A DNA stretch of 52,748 nucleotides. It comes from Pseudomonadota bacterium. Its GTDB lineage: Bacteria > Pseudomonadota > Gammaproteobacteria > Burkholderiales > Nitrosomonadaceae. Below, in pieces: positions 7,932-16,511 of this stretch. Location: contig JAFEGA010000016.1 of assembly GCA_018240285.1 (NCBI GenBank), positions 1 through 52,748 of the forward strand, written 5' to 3'. Made by a program: the position numbers and the translations under genes. Position 1 is the stretch's first letter. The number at the start of each line of letters is the position of its first letter. The notes below the pieces were generated by a model. The model did not search any database and was not told where the DNA came from. It saw only the letters and a program-made list of their open reading frames with translations.

Positions 7932-9015
7932 TGCGATGAAAAAGTACCAGGTGGTTGTCGGCATGTCGGGCGGCGTCGATTCGTCCGTGGCGGCTTACTT
8001 GCTGAAGCAGCAGGGACATGAAGTGACCGGTTTGTTCATGAAGAATTGGGAAGACGATGATACCGACGAATATTGTTCTTCCCGGCAAGATTTTCTCGAT
8101 GCGGTATCGGTTGCGGATGTTCTCGATATTCCAATTGAAGTGGTGAACTTCTCCGCTGAATACAAAGACCGGGTTTTTTCCCATTTTTTGGCCGAGTATC
8201 AGGCGGGACGGACGCCGAACCCCGACGTGCTGTGCAACGCCGAAATCAAGTTCAAGGCTTTTCTCAATCACGCGCACAAACTGAGTGCGGATTACATCGC
8301 GACAGGGCATTACGCTCAGGTGCGCGAAGTGGATGGTGTGTTTCAGTTGCTGAAGGGTGAAGATGGCACCAAAGATCAAAGTTATTTTTTGTATCGCCTG
8401 AATCAAGCGCAACTGGCTAGTACCCTGTTTCCGGTTGGCCATCTATACAAGCGCGAGGTGCGCCAGATTGCCCGCGAATTAAAATTGCCCAATTGCGCCA
8501 AGAAAGACAGTACCGGCATTTGTTTCATCGGCGAGCGCCCTTTCCGTGAATTTCTCAACCGTTATCTGCCACACGAACCGGGAGAAATTCAAACACCGGA
8601 TGGCAAGGTTATCGGCCAACACGTGGGGTTGATGTATTACACCATCGGGCAACGGCAAGGATTGGGTATCGGCGGCACACGCGACGGCAACGAGGAACCG
8701 TGGTTTGTATCCGCCAAGGATATGGCTCGGAATGTATTGATTGCAGTGCAAGGCCATGATCACCCCGATCTGCTCCGTCCGTCGCTAAAAGCCACCGATC
8801 TGACATGGATTAGCGGGAAGCAGCCGCATTGCAATTGGGTTTATGCCGCCAAAACACGCTACCGCCAGGCAGACGCGCCGTGCGCGATCTCGCAATTAAC
8901 CCAGAACCATTGCCAAGTAGACTTTGCACAGGATCAATGGGCGGTGACACCGGGCCAATCCGTTGTAATTTATGAAAGCAAAGTGTGCTTGGGCGGGGGA
9001 ATTATCGCTGGGTAG
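7921..9015 (+). CDS. mnmA: tRNA-specific 2-thiouridylase MnmA
   Basis: MnmA transfers sulfur to U34 of Glu, Gln and Lys tRNAs, using ATP and a persulfide relay. The protein is about 364 residues. The PP-loop GMSGGVDSS is at residues 14-22. The two catalytic cysteines are Cys105 (NPDVLCN) and Cys201 (TGICFIGE). The betaproteobacterial insertion after GLFMKNWED (DDTDEYCSS) is present. The first ATG (7921) overlaps the Nudix gene by 11 bases; the ATG at 7936 (MKKYQVVVG) is an equally possible start. Translational coupling to nudJ is likely. Confidence 0.97.
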   Translation: MSRDAMKKYQVVVGMSGGVDSSVAAYLLKQQGHEVTGLFMKNWEDDDTDEYCSSRQDFLDAVSVADVLDIPIEVVNFSAEYKDRVFSHFLAEYQAGRTPNPDVLCNAEIKFKAFLNHAHKLSADYIATGHYAQVREVDGVFQLLKGEDGTKDQSYFLYRLNQAQLASTLFPVGHLYKREVRQIARELKLPNCAKKDSTGICFIGERPFREFLNRYLPHEPGEIQTPDGKVIGQHVGLMYYTIGQRQGLGIGGTRDGNEEPWFVSAKDMARNVLIAVQGHDHPDLLRPSLKATDLTWISGKQPHCNWVYAAKTRYRQADAPCAISQLTQNHCQVDFAQDQWAVTPGQSVVIYESKVCLGGGIIAG

Positions 9016-9133
9016 CTTAAAGAAACAGCATTTTTATCCGATCACTGCCAATTATTGCTGAGCAGTTGATGCATTGTCTAATGTAATCAGCTGATTACTT
9101 GTTGTGTAAGCTTACACTCTATTTGACATTTTG

Positions 9134-9147
9134 TTGATCTGGGTCAA
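9134..9147. promoter_or_regulatory. FNR/Anr-type operator
   Basis: TTGAT-ctgg-GTCAA matches the FNR/Anr consensus TTGAT-N4-ATCAA with one mismatch. It is embedded in a longer perfect inverted repeat, TTTGTTGA/TCAACAAA (9131-9152). The centre lies about 70 bases before the ATG of the 37-codon gene, and an AT-rich -10-like stretch (TTATGC, 9175-9180) follows. This fits class II activation by an FNR/CRP-family protein responding to oxygen or nitrogen oxides. Confidence 0.6.
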
Positions 9148-9210
9148 CAAATCCAACTGCGATTCGATGGAAAATTATGCTTCCACTGTTATTTATTAAT
9201 GGAGGTAGTA

Positions 9211-9324
9211 ATGAATATGTTAGAACTAGAAGATGTTGATACATTTAAAAAATTGGGTGTTAATTTAGCAGCCATAGGTGCGGTAGCGGCGGCTTTGATT
9301 ATTGTATCAATGTACTTTTCCTAA
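9211..9324 (+). CDS. Single-span membrane peptide, 37 residues
   Basis: A very short gene with an excellent ribosome binding site (GGAGGTAG) before its ATG. The peptide starts MNMLELEDVDTFKKLG and then has one hydrophobic helix (VNLAAIGAVAAALIIVSMYF), ending almost at once. That layout, an acidic cytoplasmic end plus a single membrane helix, is common among small accessory subunits of oxidases and other membrane complexes. I cannot name a family. The FNR-type box upstream suggests expression under low oxygen or nitrosative stress. A ten-pair hairpin at 9338-9366 follows the stop. It stands alone, with no operon partner. Confidence 0.6.
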   Translation: MNMLELEDVDTFKKLGVNLAAIGAVAAALIIVSMYFS

Positions 9325-9337
9325 GTAAGCAGCGTGA

Positions 9338-9366
9338 GCACTTAAAAATTTGTTGATTTTAAGTGC
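9338..9366 (+). terminator. Perfect ten-pair hairpin after the small membrane peptide gene
   Basis: GCACTTAAAA pairs with TTTTAAGTGC around a nine-base loop. It begins 13 bases after the stop codon at 9324. There is no clean T-run behind it, so it may act as a weak terminator or a transcript-stabilising 3' structure. Confidence 0.5.
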
Positions 9367-9375
9367 TTCAATGAA

Positions 9376-9602
9376 CTACCTCGCCCTCAAAGGGCGAGGG
9401 ATCGGAGTTACGAGATTGAAAAGATTGAAGCAGCCAAGCTGCTTATTCTGTTGTAATTTTGATGTTTTTTTCTGTTTCTTAACAAAAAGCTTTATCGTAT
9501 ATTTATCATTGTCTTCCTGAAGCTTGCCACCTCGAGTGTTTATTAGCCTTGCAACATATTCATTTGCAGGCTTTGTTGTTTCGTTTATTTTTCCTCAGTT
9601 GA
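9376..9602 (-). pseudogene. Open frame without start codon, possible gene remnant
   Basis: The minus strand is open for about 75 codons from a stop at 9603-9605 down to TAG at 9376. It reads as plausible protein (EYVARLINTRGGKLQEDND, then YTIKLFVKKQKKTSKLQQ) but has no ATG or good GTG/TTG start. It runs through the hairpins at 9379-9444. I read it as a degraded gene fragment of unknown origin. The stretch 9325-9644 holds nothing else I can support. Confidence 0.25.
9379..9444. repeat. Two hairpins resembling an IS200/IS605-type end
   Basis: CCTCGCCCT-CAA-AGGGCGAGG (9379-9399) is a nine-pair stem, followed by AAGCAGC-CAA-GCTGCTT (9428-9444). Subterminal stems of the CCTCGCCC type are typical of TnpA/TnpB (IS200/IS605) element ends. 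No transposase gene is present nearby, so this is at most a remnant. Confidence 0.4.
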
Positions 9603-9644
9603 TCACGACTCAGGTGATTACTTGCTCAGAGATCTCGTGGGTTT

Positions 9645-10919
9645 CTAGAATTTTAGCTGCATCGCTTTTAACAATTGCTGCAAATAAGGGTAATACTGCA
9701 CTTCAAGTGAGTGCCGCGGCCGGGCGATAAATTGACGCGTCCAGTATGCACCCTCGGCTATAGCTTGTTCGCGCCAGTCGGCAGGCAGCCGGGTTTTGCC
9801 AGTCAATAGCTGTGCGATCAAGCGGGATTGCACCTCGGTCAGTGTCCAAATGCAGCCTTGCGGTTGGATCAGGCCGATAAAGAACAAACTGGGATGATCG
9901 GAGTGAAAGATGCGCAAATAAAGCGGGACATGAACGGCATCTTGCCAGTCGATAAAATCGGCCGGGAAAAAGGGAAAACTGATTTTGTAACCAGTTGCGG
10001 CGATGATGACATCGTAAGACGCCGATGAACCATCGGTAAAAACCACGGTTTGGCCGGAAATATCCTGAATGCCGGTGCGGGGGTGTATCTTGCCGTGCCG
10101 GATCTTATCGAAGATTTCCGAGTTGATAGTTGGATGTGCCTGCGCCGGTGAGAAATCCGGTTCCGGCAGCCGGTAATCGCGGTAACGCCCGATCTGGATG
10201 CGCAGGGAAATTTTTTGCAGCCGGTTTCTTATGCGCTGAGGCAGCCATTGCATCGTGGCGGCAAAGGTGTCGGTCGGCTTTCCCATGATGAGCTTGGGAA
10301 CAATGTACTGCGGCGTGCGCAAACTGAGATCGGCACGTACCGCAACGCGGCTCGCTTCCACCGCGCAATCGCAACCGGAGTTGCCGGCGCCAACAACCAG
10401 CACGCTTTTGTTTTCCAGTCCTTGATTGGTTTTAAACGCGTGTGCGTGCAGGTATTGACCGCTAAATCGATCTTTCCAGTCCGGGTGACGCGGGACGGAA
10501 AGGTGTCCGTTAGCGACGATCAGATAATCGAATTCCGCCTGACTGTTATCGCTGAGTGTCAATCGCCAACGCTCGTTTGCAATTTTCTCCGCCCGCAACA
10601 CGGCGACGTTAAAGCGGACATATTTTTCCAGTTGAAAATGCCGCGCATACGCCTGGAAGTAAGCCAGTATTTGCTGGTGACTGGGATAATCGGGATAGTC
10701 ATCGGGCATCGGGAAGTCGCTGAACTGGGACAACGATTTGCTGGAAATGGTGTGGGTTGTTTTGCTGATGCTGCTGTAACCAGGTGTAGCGCTATATACC
10801 CAATTGCCGCCGATCCGATCGCTTTGTTCGTAGCATACGATGTCGTGCAACCCTGCTTGCACTAGCTGTTTGATCGCGGTCAGGCCGGAACAACCGGCGC
10901 CGATGATGGCAATGTGCAT
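9645..10919 (-). CDS. Flavin-containing monooxygenase-type oxidoreductase
   Basis: This encodes a 424-residue cytoplasmic flavoprotein. The N-terminal FAD-binding Rossmann motif is GAGCSGL (residues 7-13), followed by the CYEQSDRIGGNW segment. A second dinucleotide motif, GAGNSGCD, binds NADPH. The FMO fingerprint F-x-G-x-x-x-H is visible as FSGQYLHAHAFK. The C-terminal ATG motif is AATGYKISFPFF. Family members oxygenate nitrogen or sulfur in soft nucleophiles using NADPH and O2. The natural substrate cannot be inferred. It is 33 bases downstream of nadE on the same strand and may be co-transcribed with it, which would link NAD(P) supply and an NADPH-using enzyme only loosely. Confidence 0.88.
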   Translation of the reverse strand: MHIAIIGAGCSGLTAIKQLVQAGLHDIVCYEQSDRIGGNWVYSATPGYSSISKTTHTISSKSLSQFSDFPMPDDYPDYPSHQQILAYFQAYARHFQLEKYVRFNVAVLRAEKIANERWRLTLSDNSQAEFDYLIVANGHLSVPRHPDWKDRFSGQYLHAHAFKTNQGLENKSVLVVGAGNSGCDCAVEASRVAVRADLSLRTPQYIVPKLIMGKPTDTFAATMQWLPQRIRNRLQKISLRIQIGRYRDYRLPEPDFSPAQAHPTINSEIFDKIRHGKIHPRTGIQDISGQTVVFTDGSSASYDVIIAATGYKISFPFFPADFIDWQDAVHVPLYLRIFHSDHPSLFFIGLIQPQGCIWTLTEVQSRLIAQLLTGKTRLPADWREQAIAEGAYWTRQFIARPRHSLEVQYYPYLQQLLKAMQLKF

Positions 10920-10952
10920 TGTGTGAGGATTATCCGGTTAATTAATTTGTCG

Positions 10953-13022
10953 TTATTCTGCGGCATCCGGGATGCGCTTGATGCAATCAAGCCAAACCGT
11001 TGCTTCACTGTCGCTGGGCGCGCGATAGTCGCCGCGCGGCGACAGCGAACCACCTGATCCCACCTTGGGTGAATTCGGAATGCAACTGCGTTTGAATTGG
11101 CTGATTTGAAAAAAACGGTAAGCGAAAACCTGCAGCCAGTGTTTGATTTCACCGATCGAATATTGATTGCGCTTGTTTTCGGGGGTGTCAGGCCAGCAGC
11201 CGAGTGTCCGGTCATGCCAGCTGCAAAACGCCAGAAATGCTATTTTGGTGGGCAAATAGCCGAAACGGGTGGTGTAGTACAGGTTGAAATCCTGCAATTC
11301 GTAAGGGCCGATGACGGCTTCGGTGCGTTGTGCGGGCTGGCCGCTATCCGCTGCACCGGGAATCAGCTCCGGACTGATTTCCGTATTCAGAATTGCGTGC
11401 AGAATCTGGCTGGCATCACTGCCGAACTGCTGCGTGTCGGCTATCCAACGGATGAGAAACTGAATCAGCGTTTTCGGGATGCTGGCATTGATGGCGTAAT
11501 GCGACATTTGATCGCCGACGCCATACGTGCACCACCCCAAAGCCAATTCGCTCAGATCGCCGGTGCCCAGCACTAAGGCGTGATGATGATTGGCAAAACG
11601 GAAAAGATGATTGGTCCTTTCACCCGCTTGCACATTTTCAAACGTTACATCGTACTTCGGCTCGCCGTGGATGAAGGGGTGGTCAAGATCACGCAACATC
11701 TGTTCGCAACTGGGGCGAATGTCGATTTCGTGTGCAGTACATCCGATGGTTTGCATCAGTGCTTGAGCGTTGGCCAAGGTGTGTGTGCTGGTGGCAAATC
11801 CCGGCAAGGTATAGGCCAGAATCTGCTGGCGCGGCAAGCGCAGCGTATCCATTGCCCGGGCTGCGACGATCAAAGCGTGCGTCGAATCCAATCCACCGGA
11901 CACACCGATGACGATTTTCTGAATGCCGGTATGTTTCAGGCGTTTGACCAATCCTTGTGTCTGAATGTGGAAAATCTCGCTGCAATGGTCATCGCGTCTA
12001 GCAGGATCGGATGGCACATACGGGAAACGGTCGTATTGGCGCTGGCATAGCAGTCGCCCGCTATCGGCAAAGCTGACCGGAAAGGAAATTTCACGGAATT
12101 GCCGGATTTCTTCACGAAAGTGCTGTACGCTCTGAGCGAAGCTGTTTTGCCGTATGCGCTCTTGCGCCAGGCGATCCAAATCGATGTCGGCAAATACGAG
12201 CTGAGAGCCGTCATAAAACCGTTCCGACTCGGCAAGCAAGGTACCGTTCTCATAAATCATCGCATGCCCGTCCCAGGCGAGATCCGTGGTCGATTCGCCC
12301 GTCCCGGCGGCGCTGTAGAGATAGGCAGTCAAACAGCGCGCTGATTGATTGGCGGCCAGATTGCGGCGGTATTCCTGTTTACCGATAGTGATGTTAGAAG
12401 CGGAAAGATTCAGCAGCAACGTGGCACCTGCCAGTGCGGCCTGCGACGATGGTGGAATGGGTGTCCAGAGATCTTCGCAGATTTCCACAAAGAAACTGAG
12501 CTGTGGTTTGTTCTGTACCCGGAATAGTAGCTTCTCACCGAAGGGAATCCCATCCTGACCACATAATGCGATGCTGTTGCGGTGCGCGGCGTCGGCAGGT
12601 GCGAATTGCCGTAATTCGTAAAATTCCCGGTAGTTGGGCAGGAATGTCTTGGGAACAACCCCGAGAATACGTCCGTGATAAATAACCGCCGCGCAGTTGA
12701 AGAGCAGGTGATCAACTTGCAGCGGGAGTCCTACAACCGTGATCAGATCGAGTGTTTCGGAAGCCGTGAGCACTTGCTGAAGCGCGTCCAGCGCACCATC
12801 AAGCAGCGCCTGCTGATGAAATAGATCGTCGCAGGAATAGGCTGTCAGCCCCAATTCCGGAAACAACGCGAGACAAGCTTTTTGCTCGGCCGCTTGCTGC
12901 ATCAAGGCGATGGTAGCAGCCACGTTGAATTGCGGGTCAGCCACGCGGACATCGGGTACGCCAGTGGCGACACGGACAAAGCCGTGGCTATATAAGTTGA
13001 AAAATTCTGTGCTGGTTTGCAT
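10953..13022 (-). CDS. nadE: Glutamine-dependent NAD+ synthetase
   Basis: NadE amidates nicotinic acid adenine dinucleotide to NAD+, using ammonia released from glutamine. The 689-residue protein has the two-domain, glutamine-dependent form. The N-terminal nitrilase-type domain has E56 ([10 protein letters not shown]), K125 ([12 protein letters not shown]) and nucleophile C182 (EICEDLW). The C-terminal synthetase domain has the PP-loop SGGLDS at residues 376-381. Length matches the long form known from mycobacteria and many proteobacteria. An inverted repeat (CTCTGTAAA/TTTACAGAG, 13062-13093) lies upstream and could be part of its control region. Confidence 0.96.
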   Translation of the reverse strand: MQTSTEFFNLYSHGFVRVATGVPDVRVADPQFNVAATIALMQQAAEQKACLALFPELGLTAYSCDDLFHQQALLDGALDALQQVLTASETLDLITVVGLPLQVDHLLFNCAAVIYHGRILGVVPKTFLPNYREFYELRQFAPADAAHRNSIALCGQDGIPFGEKLLFRVQNKPQLSFFVEICEDLWTPIPPSSQAALAGATLLLNLSASNITIGKQEYRRNLAANQSARCLTAYLYSAAGTGESTTDLAWDGHAMIYENGTLLAESERFYDGSQLVFADIDLDRLAQERIRQNSFAQSVQHFREEIRQFREISFPVSFADSGRLLCQRQYDRFPYVPSDPARRDDHCSEIFHIQTQGLVKRLKHTGIQKIVIGVSGGLDSTHALIVAARAMDTLRLPRQQILAYTLPGFATSTHTLANAQALMQTIGCTAHEIDIRPSCEQMLRDLDHPFIHGEPKYDVTFENVQAGERTNHLFRFANHHHALVLGTGDLSELALGWCTYGVGDQMSHYAINASIPKTLIQFLIRWIADTQQFGSDASQILHAILNTEISPELIPGAADSGQPAQRTEAVIGPYELQDFNLYYTTRFGYLPTKIAFLAFCSWHDRTLGCWPDTPENKRNQYSIGEIKHWLQVFAYRFFQISQFKRSCIPNSPKVGSGGSLSPRGDYRAPSDSEATVWLDCIKRIPDAAE

Positions 13023-13182
13023 TCGCGCTATCCGATGAAAACAGCCTGAGAGAAAATTACACTCTGTAAAAAATTCCAGGGTGGTTTACAGAGAGGCTAG
13101 TTGAAATAAGCGCAGAGTATTTCATAGGGAGGGGCATTATTCAAACTTTTATGCGGTGCATCCACTTTGTGGAGATTTTAAG

Positions 13183-13204
13183 CCGTACCGTGTTTGCGGT
13201 ACGG
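13183..13204 (-). terminator. Hairpin downstream of phoB
   Basis: CCGTACC pairs with GGTACGG around an eight-base loop, 20 bases past the phoB stop on the minus strand. The following bases are only moderately T-rich (CTTAAAATC), so termination is likely but not certain. Confidence 0.5.
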
Positions 13205-13223
13205 GAAAATTGTGTGACTTGGT

Positions 13224-13952
13224 TTATTCCACGCTTTCTTCCCGGCATTCTACGGAAAACCGGTAACCGGTGCCGCGCACGGTTTGCACCAGATTTTCTT
13301 TTCCCACCGCTTCAAGAATTTTGCGCAATCTGCGGATGTGCACGTCGACGGTGCGATCCTCGATAAACACGTGATCACCCCACACGCGGTCGAGCAATTG
13401 CGCGCGGGTATGCACGCGTTCCTTATATGCCATGAGGAAATGCAGCAGGCGGAATTCCGTCGGACCGAGCGAGATTTCCGCCGATTTCGATGATTCATCC
13501 GATGTTGAGACATGCACTCGGTGCGTTGTCGGGTCTAAACGCAGCCCGCCAGCTTCGATAATATCGTCGGACATTTCCGGCAAACGGCGGCGCAGCACAG
13601 CTTTGATGCGAGCGAGCAATTCCCGGGGTGAGAACGGCTTGGTGACATAATCGTCCGCCCCAGCTTCCAGTCCGGCGATTTTGTCGCTTTCCTGAATGCG
13701 CGCGGTCAGCATGATGATTGGAATCGCCTTAGTGCGTTCCTCGTGCCTGAGTTTCCGGGCAAACTCCAATCCGCTGATGTCAGGCAGCATCCAATCGAGC
13801 AACACCAGATCGGGTAAAACGTTATTGATCATTTTCCTGGCCTGCTCGGCATCATCCGCGCAGAGCACCATATGGCCCGCTTTTTTCAGATTCAACGCGA
13901 TCAACTCCTGAATTGCATGTTCGTCTTCAACAACGAGTATGGTGACAGCCAT
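13224..13952 (-). CDS. phoB: Phosphate regulon response regulator PhoB
   Basis: PhoB is the DNA-binding regulator of the phosphate starvation response. The ~242-residue protein starts MAVTILVVEDEHAIQ at the ATG at 13952, six bases after GGAG; a TTG at 13964 is rejected. The receiver domain has phospho-Asp D53 (LLDWMLPD) and the conserved Lys in YVTKPFSPREL. An OmpR-type winged helix ends with the recognition region EDRTVDVHIRRLRKIL and the RGTGYRF wing. No phoR follows, so the partner kinase is elsewhere. A PHO-box-like site at 14009-14026 suggests autoregulation. The gene ends 201 bp from nadE and is a separate unit. Confidence 0.93.
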   Translation of the reverse strand: MAVTILVVEDEHAIQELIALNLKKAGHMVLCADDAEQARKMINNVLPDLVLLDWMLPDISGLEFARKLRHEERTKAIPIIMLTARIQESDKIAGLEAGADDYVTKPFSPRELLARIKAVLRRRLPEMSDDIIEAGGLRLDPTTHRVHVSTSDESSKSAEISLGPTEFRLLHFLMAYKERVHTRAQLLDRVWGDHVFIEDRTVDVHIRRLRKILEAVGKENLVQTVRGTGYRFSVECREESVE

Positions 13953-14008
13953 CAACCACTCCAATTAATTTTATGGTGTTAAAAATGCTGCAATCATATA
14001 AACGATGC

Positions 14009-14026
14009 GTTACATTTTTATGACAG
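14009..14026 (-). promoter_or_regulatory. PHO box upstream of phoB
   Basis: On the minus strand CTGTCAT-AAAA-ATGTAAC gives two 7-bp PhoB half sites 11 bp apart. A TATGAT -10 hexamer (13993-13998) follows about ten bases later, the usual PhoB-activated promoter layout. The site is nearly identical to the one at 50371-50388. The remaining gap 13953-14356 contains no gene I can support. Confidence 0.7.
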
Positions 14027-14356
14027 GAAGGTGAAAGAAATGTTATTTGCTGCGAAAAACGAATCGATGTAGACCATGTGTATGATTGCAGTTTTGAGAG
14101 CAAAACGGATTATTAGGACTTGCTGTGCAGGCCGCGGCTGATGGCTTAAGGGACAAATCCGCTCAAAATACTCCGGTGGCGGGTGATGAAGCAGAAGCAG
14201 GGAAAGTCCGTCGATAAAATACCGCTGAAAAATGAATTACCGAGAATTCGTGTTCAAAAAACTGGTAGCAGTGCCGAAAAATCTGAAAGTCGCTAATTAT
14301 TCAGCGGCCCCCTAGGGGGTGGGAACTGGCATTACAATTATGTTGGCTCTAGATGA

Positions 14357-14600
14357 TTAATAAAATCTGATGAGTTGCCATAGTTCACTGGCAAGCTCAT
14401 CAGGATGTTTTTTCCAGTGCCATTCTGATTCTTTTAAATGCAGCTCAAATTAACTGACACGCCGTTAAACTTCGCAAGCCGCCGCTTGGTAAAGCTCCAG
14501 AACGATTCGATGCCATTAATATGGCAATGCCCTTCACGAGCAAATTCATTATCACCATGGGATACACGAAAATGCTTGGAGTATCCTACGGAAATGCTGA
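14357..14600 (-). pseudogene. IS1595-family (ISXO2-like) transposase fragment
   Basis: The C-terminal part of an ISXO2-like transposase is recognisable by VSHGDNEFA, then HINGIESFWSFTKRRLAKFN. One T is missing after the codons for VNF. Restoring it gives the expected family ending (ELHLKESEWHWKKHPDELAS). Everything before GYSKHF is gone. The sequence after the stop (GGGGGTGGGAACTGGCATTAC on the plus strand, from 14315) may be the terminal inverted repeat. It is a dead insertion sequence remnant between phoB and the accessory genes. Confidence 0.8.
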
Positions 14601-14749
14601 TTAATTCGGCGAACGAGCGAAGCGATAGGCGCACGGAACGCAGCAACCCAGACATATCAACAACAAGATAGAAACAGATTGTCTCTGCTAGTCTAGAGCC
14701 TTGCTTATCCCCTTAAGAAAAGTAAATCGGCCAGCAAGGCTCCTCTCGT

Positions 14750-14911
14750 TCAGTGAATCCATTTCTTAGCCTGTGCAATTGCAATACGAATTGCCCTCCC
14801 CTCACCCATACCCTTGGCAAGCAAGGCATTAGCGATTGCAATTGCTTTTAATCGCACAGGAAGCGGCAGGTTTTGCATCGCCGGCGGGTAATGATATTCT
14901 GTCCAAGGCAT
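14750..14911 (-). CDS. YdaT-like small protein
   Basis: This encodes a 53-residue protein. It begins MPWTEYHYPPAMQNLPLPVR and ends with ALLAKGMGEGRAIRIAIAQA followed by KKWIH. The pattern Met-Pro-Trp ... Pro-x-x-x-x-x-Leu ... Ala-x-x-Ile-Ala-Asn-Ala-Leu ... Glu-Gly-Arg-Ala-Ile-x-Ile-Ala ... Ala-Lys-x-Trp matches small stress-associated proteins typified by Bacillus YdaT, whose function is unknown. It is cytoplasmic. The ribosome binding site (AGAGGG) abuts the ATG and is weak. An inverted repeat (GAGCCTTGCT/AGCAAGGCTC) lies after the stop and may be a terminator. It sits beside an insertion sequence remnant, so it may have arrived by transfer. Confidence 0.7.
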   Translation of the reverse strand: MPWTEYHYPPAMQNLPLPVRLKAIAIANALLAKGMGEGRAIRIAIAQAKKWIH

Positions 14912-15019
14912 CCCTCTGAACTTTGAGCCTCACAGCATTACCGTGGTTGCAATACACACAGAGCACAAACCAATCGCCACTAATGGCTTGCACTCATTCA
15001 TTTTAAATCTGACGAAATC

Positions 15020-15589
15020 CTATCTAGCCGAGGTCAATGCTGATTGAAATAAATTAGCGGTTGCTTGTCCACTAGTTTTACTCACATAATTTGTGATAAT
15101 AGGAACGAACTGCCCGACCATATCAGGGGAAAGATTCAATTGTTTAAACGATGCCGCAAGTACAGCTGCATTGCCTAGTGTGCTATTACTACCCGCCAAT
15201 GAGGATAAATTAGGTATTGATGGTGCCGCGCCGAGCATGGTACTCATCCCCGGAACAGACCGGGATAGCGTCGAAAATGCCTGTGGATTCATGCTGCTTT
15301 GCGCCATTTGAAATATAGCTCCAGCTCCCCCCAAAGCTTGTTGCTGCGACACTCCAAGCCGATGAGTCAAAATATCCACCAAACCGATCTGAGCAATCCC
15401 TTCCGGATTAGTAGCAGCTGCTGTACCCGCATTAAGAATTTGCCTGCCGCTTTGCGCTGCGCCTTCGACTGTTGATAAGCCCTGATTAACCGCAGCAATG
15501 GGGTTATTACCACCCGAATTGGTAGCACAACCAGTAATCGCCGCCAAAATTACTAAAACACTTAATTGAAAGTAGTTGCTATTTCTCAT
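15020..15589 (-). CDS. DUF2780-like lipoprotein
   Basis: This encodes a 189-residue predicted outer-membrane lipoprotein. The signal peptide ends in a lipobox (LAAITGC) with acylated C21. The mature part is rich in Ala, Gly, Ser, Asn and Gln, with LTHRLGVSQQQALGGAGAIF followed by QMAQ. That segment and the later SMLGAAPS region match DUF2780 (VcgC/VcgE-type) proteins of unknown function. An AAGGAG site precedes the ATG by seven bases. It is a single-gene unit divergent from the PHO-boxed gene at 15910; its upstream region 15590-15909 is shared with that gene. Confidence 0.75.
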   Translation of the reverse strand: MRNSNYFQLSVLVILAAITGCATNSGGNNPIAAVNQGLSTVEGAAQSGRQILNAGTAAATNPEGIAQIGLVDILTHRLGVSQQQALGGAGAIFQMAQSSMNPQAFSTLSRSVPGMSTMLGAAPSIPNLSSLAGSNSTLGNAAVLAASFKQLNLSPDMVGQFVPIITNYVSKTSGQATANLFQSALTSAR

Positions 15590-15820
15590 AATAACTCCTT
15601 ATTGAATACATACACCCTATCGTTAACAATTTTCATGATACATGATGTACATACTTATTCAACCCGGATAATCGCAGGATAGTCGTCATCTTTTAAGATA
15701 GAGTTTGATCAAATTCCGGTTTCACGCATTTAAAGTATCATGTGTATCGAGTCATGCTGATAAAGCGCCTAAAGATGATTCATTATCGCTTGCAAGCACT
15801 TTTTGTGTGATGGCTATATG

Positions 15821-15860
15821 CTGTCATAAATTCTTCATCATTTAGTCATCAAAATTTCAT
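15821..15860 (+). promoter_or_regulatory. Four-unit tandem PHO box
   Basis: CTGTCAT (15821), TCTTCAT (15832), TAGTCAT (15843) and ATTTCAT (15854) occur at exact 11-bp intervals. Each keeps TCAT in register, with an A/T-rich 4-bp spacer. That is the architecture of a double PHO box. A TATTCT -10 candidate (15871-15876) follows ten bases later. Confidence 0.65.
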
Positions 15861-15909
15861 ATTGTTTGATTATTCTTCCTTACGATATATAAAAAAGAAG
15901 AGGAAGACA

Positions 15910-16107
15910 ATGTATTGCTTGATAAAAGAATGGCCAAACAAGATGGCAACTTTGATGACAGAAGATGGTGTCGTGCTTTGGACATTCAGTAATGTCGAAG
16001 AAGCCCGGAAAGTGTGGCATGATTGGTGTTCCCTGCAGAATGACAGAACTATCTGTCAAATCGAAAATTCGGGTAAATCAGATTTATCCAAACAGAGCAT
16101 TTCCTAA
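15910..16107 (+). CDS. Small hypothetical protein, predicted PhoB target
   Basis: This encodes a 65-residue cytoplasmic protein that I do not recognise. It starts MYCLIKEWPNKMATLMTEDG behind a GAGGAAGA ribosome binding site, and I prefer this ATG to the longer frame from 15862. The first half looks like a small beta sheet (CLIKEW, ATLMT, VVLWTFSN). A helix with two Trp follows (VEEARKVWHDWCSLQ), and the tail is Ser/Lys-rich. The compact beta-beta-beta-alpha look resembles a small binding domain. The four-unit PHO box upstream predicts induction under phosphate limitation. It is a monocistron closed by the hairpin at 16141-16171. Confidence 0.6.
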   Translation: MYCLIKEWPNKMATLMTEDGVVLWTFSNVEEARKVWHDWCSLQNDRTICQIENSGKSDLSKQSIS

Positions 16108-16140
16108 TTTATTTTACCCACCATCCTTCCAATCCATCTT

Positions 16141-16171
16141 GAGCAACCGGAATCATCTCCGATGATTGCTC
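16141..16171 (+). terminator. Hairpin after the PHO-boxed small gene
   Basis: ATCATC-TCC-GATGAT is enclosed by GAGCA/TGCTC with a bulge. It lies 34 bases past the stop of the 15910-16107 gene. There is no strong T-run (CCTAAATC follows), so efficiency is uncertain. Confidence 0.45.
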
Positions 16172-16401
16172 CTAAATCGGGAACTCAATAACTTAGCAGT
16201 AAATGCCTCGGCTGCTTACTTCAGGGGTAAGTTTTATGAATGTCACTTTCCCATCAGGATATTCGCAGAGCGATATTGTTTTATAAGAAACAACGCAGTA
16301 ATAAAACTGAACCGGTGGGATATATATCAGAATCACATGGATAACACTAAGGCTGATACATCACTGTGCGCTGCGTGAAAGCGGTATACGAGAAATAAAA
16401 A

Positions 16402-16436
16402 AGAGAGATTTAATTCCGGAATAATTAAATCTCTCT
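16402..16436 (-). terminator. Rho-independent terminator of the PEP-CTERM gene
   Basis: AGAGAGATTTAATT pairs perfectly with AATTAAATCTCTCT (14 pairs, seven-base loop). On the minus strand it is followed by CTTTTTTATTT. It lies 75 bases past the stop of the gene at 16512-17093. The rest of the gap 16172-16511 shows no gene. Confidence 0.8.
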
Positions 16437-16511
16437 CAGGTGTTTCTTCTTCACGTTTATACCGGAAAGAAAGAAACAGGTTTCTTATCTTTATTGGTTA
16501 TGCTTATATGC

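Noticed and set aside
14106..14219. Protein-like stretch (GLAVQAAADGLRDKSAQ) downstream of the phoB promoter
   Set aside because: Preceded by an in-frame stop, with no start codon or ribosome binding site, and too short to judge.
14367..14403. Strong stem CTGATGAG-TTGCCA / TGGCAA-G-CTCATCAG followed by T-rich DNA, like a terminator
   Set aside because: On the minus strand it lies inside the frame-restored C-terminus of the IS1595 transposase remnant, so the symmetry is part of former coding sequence.
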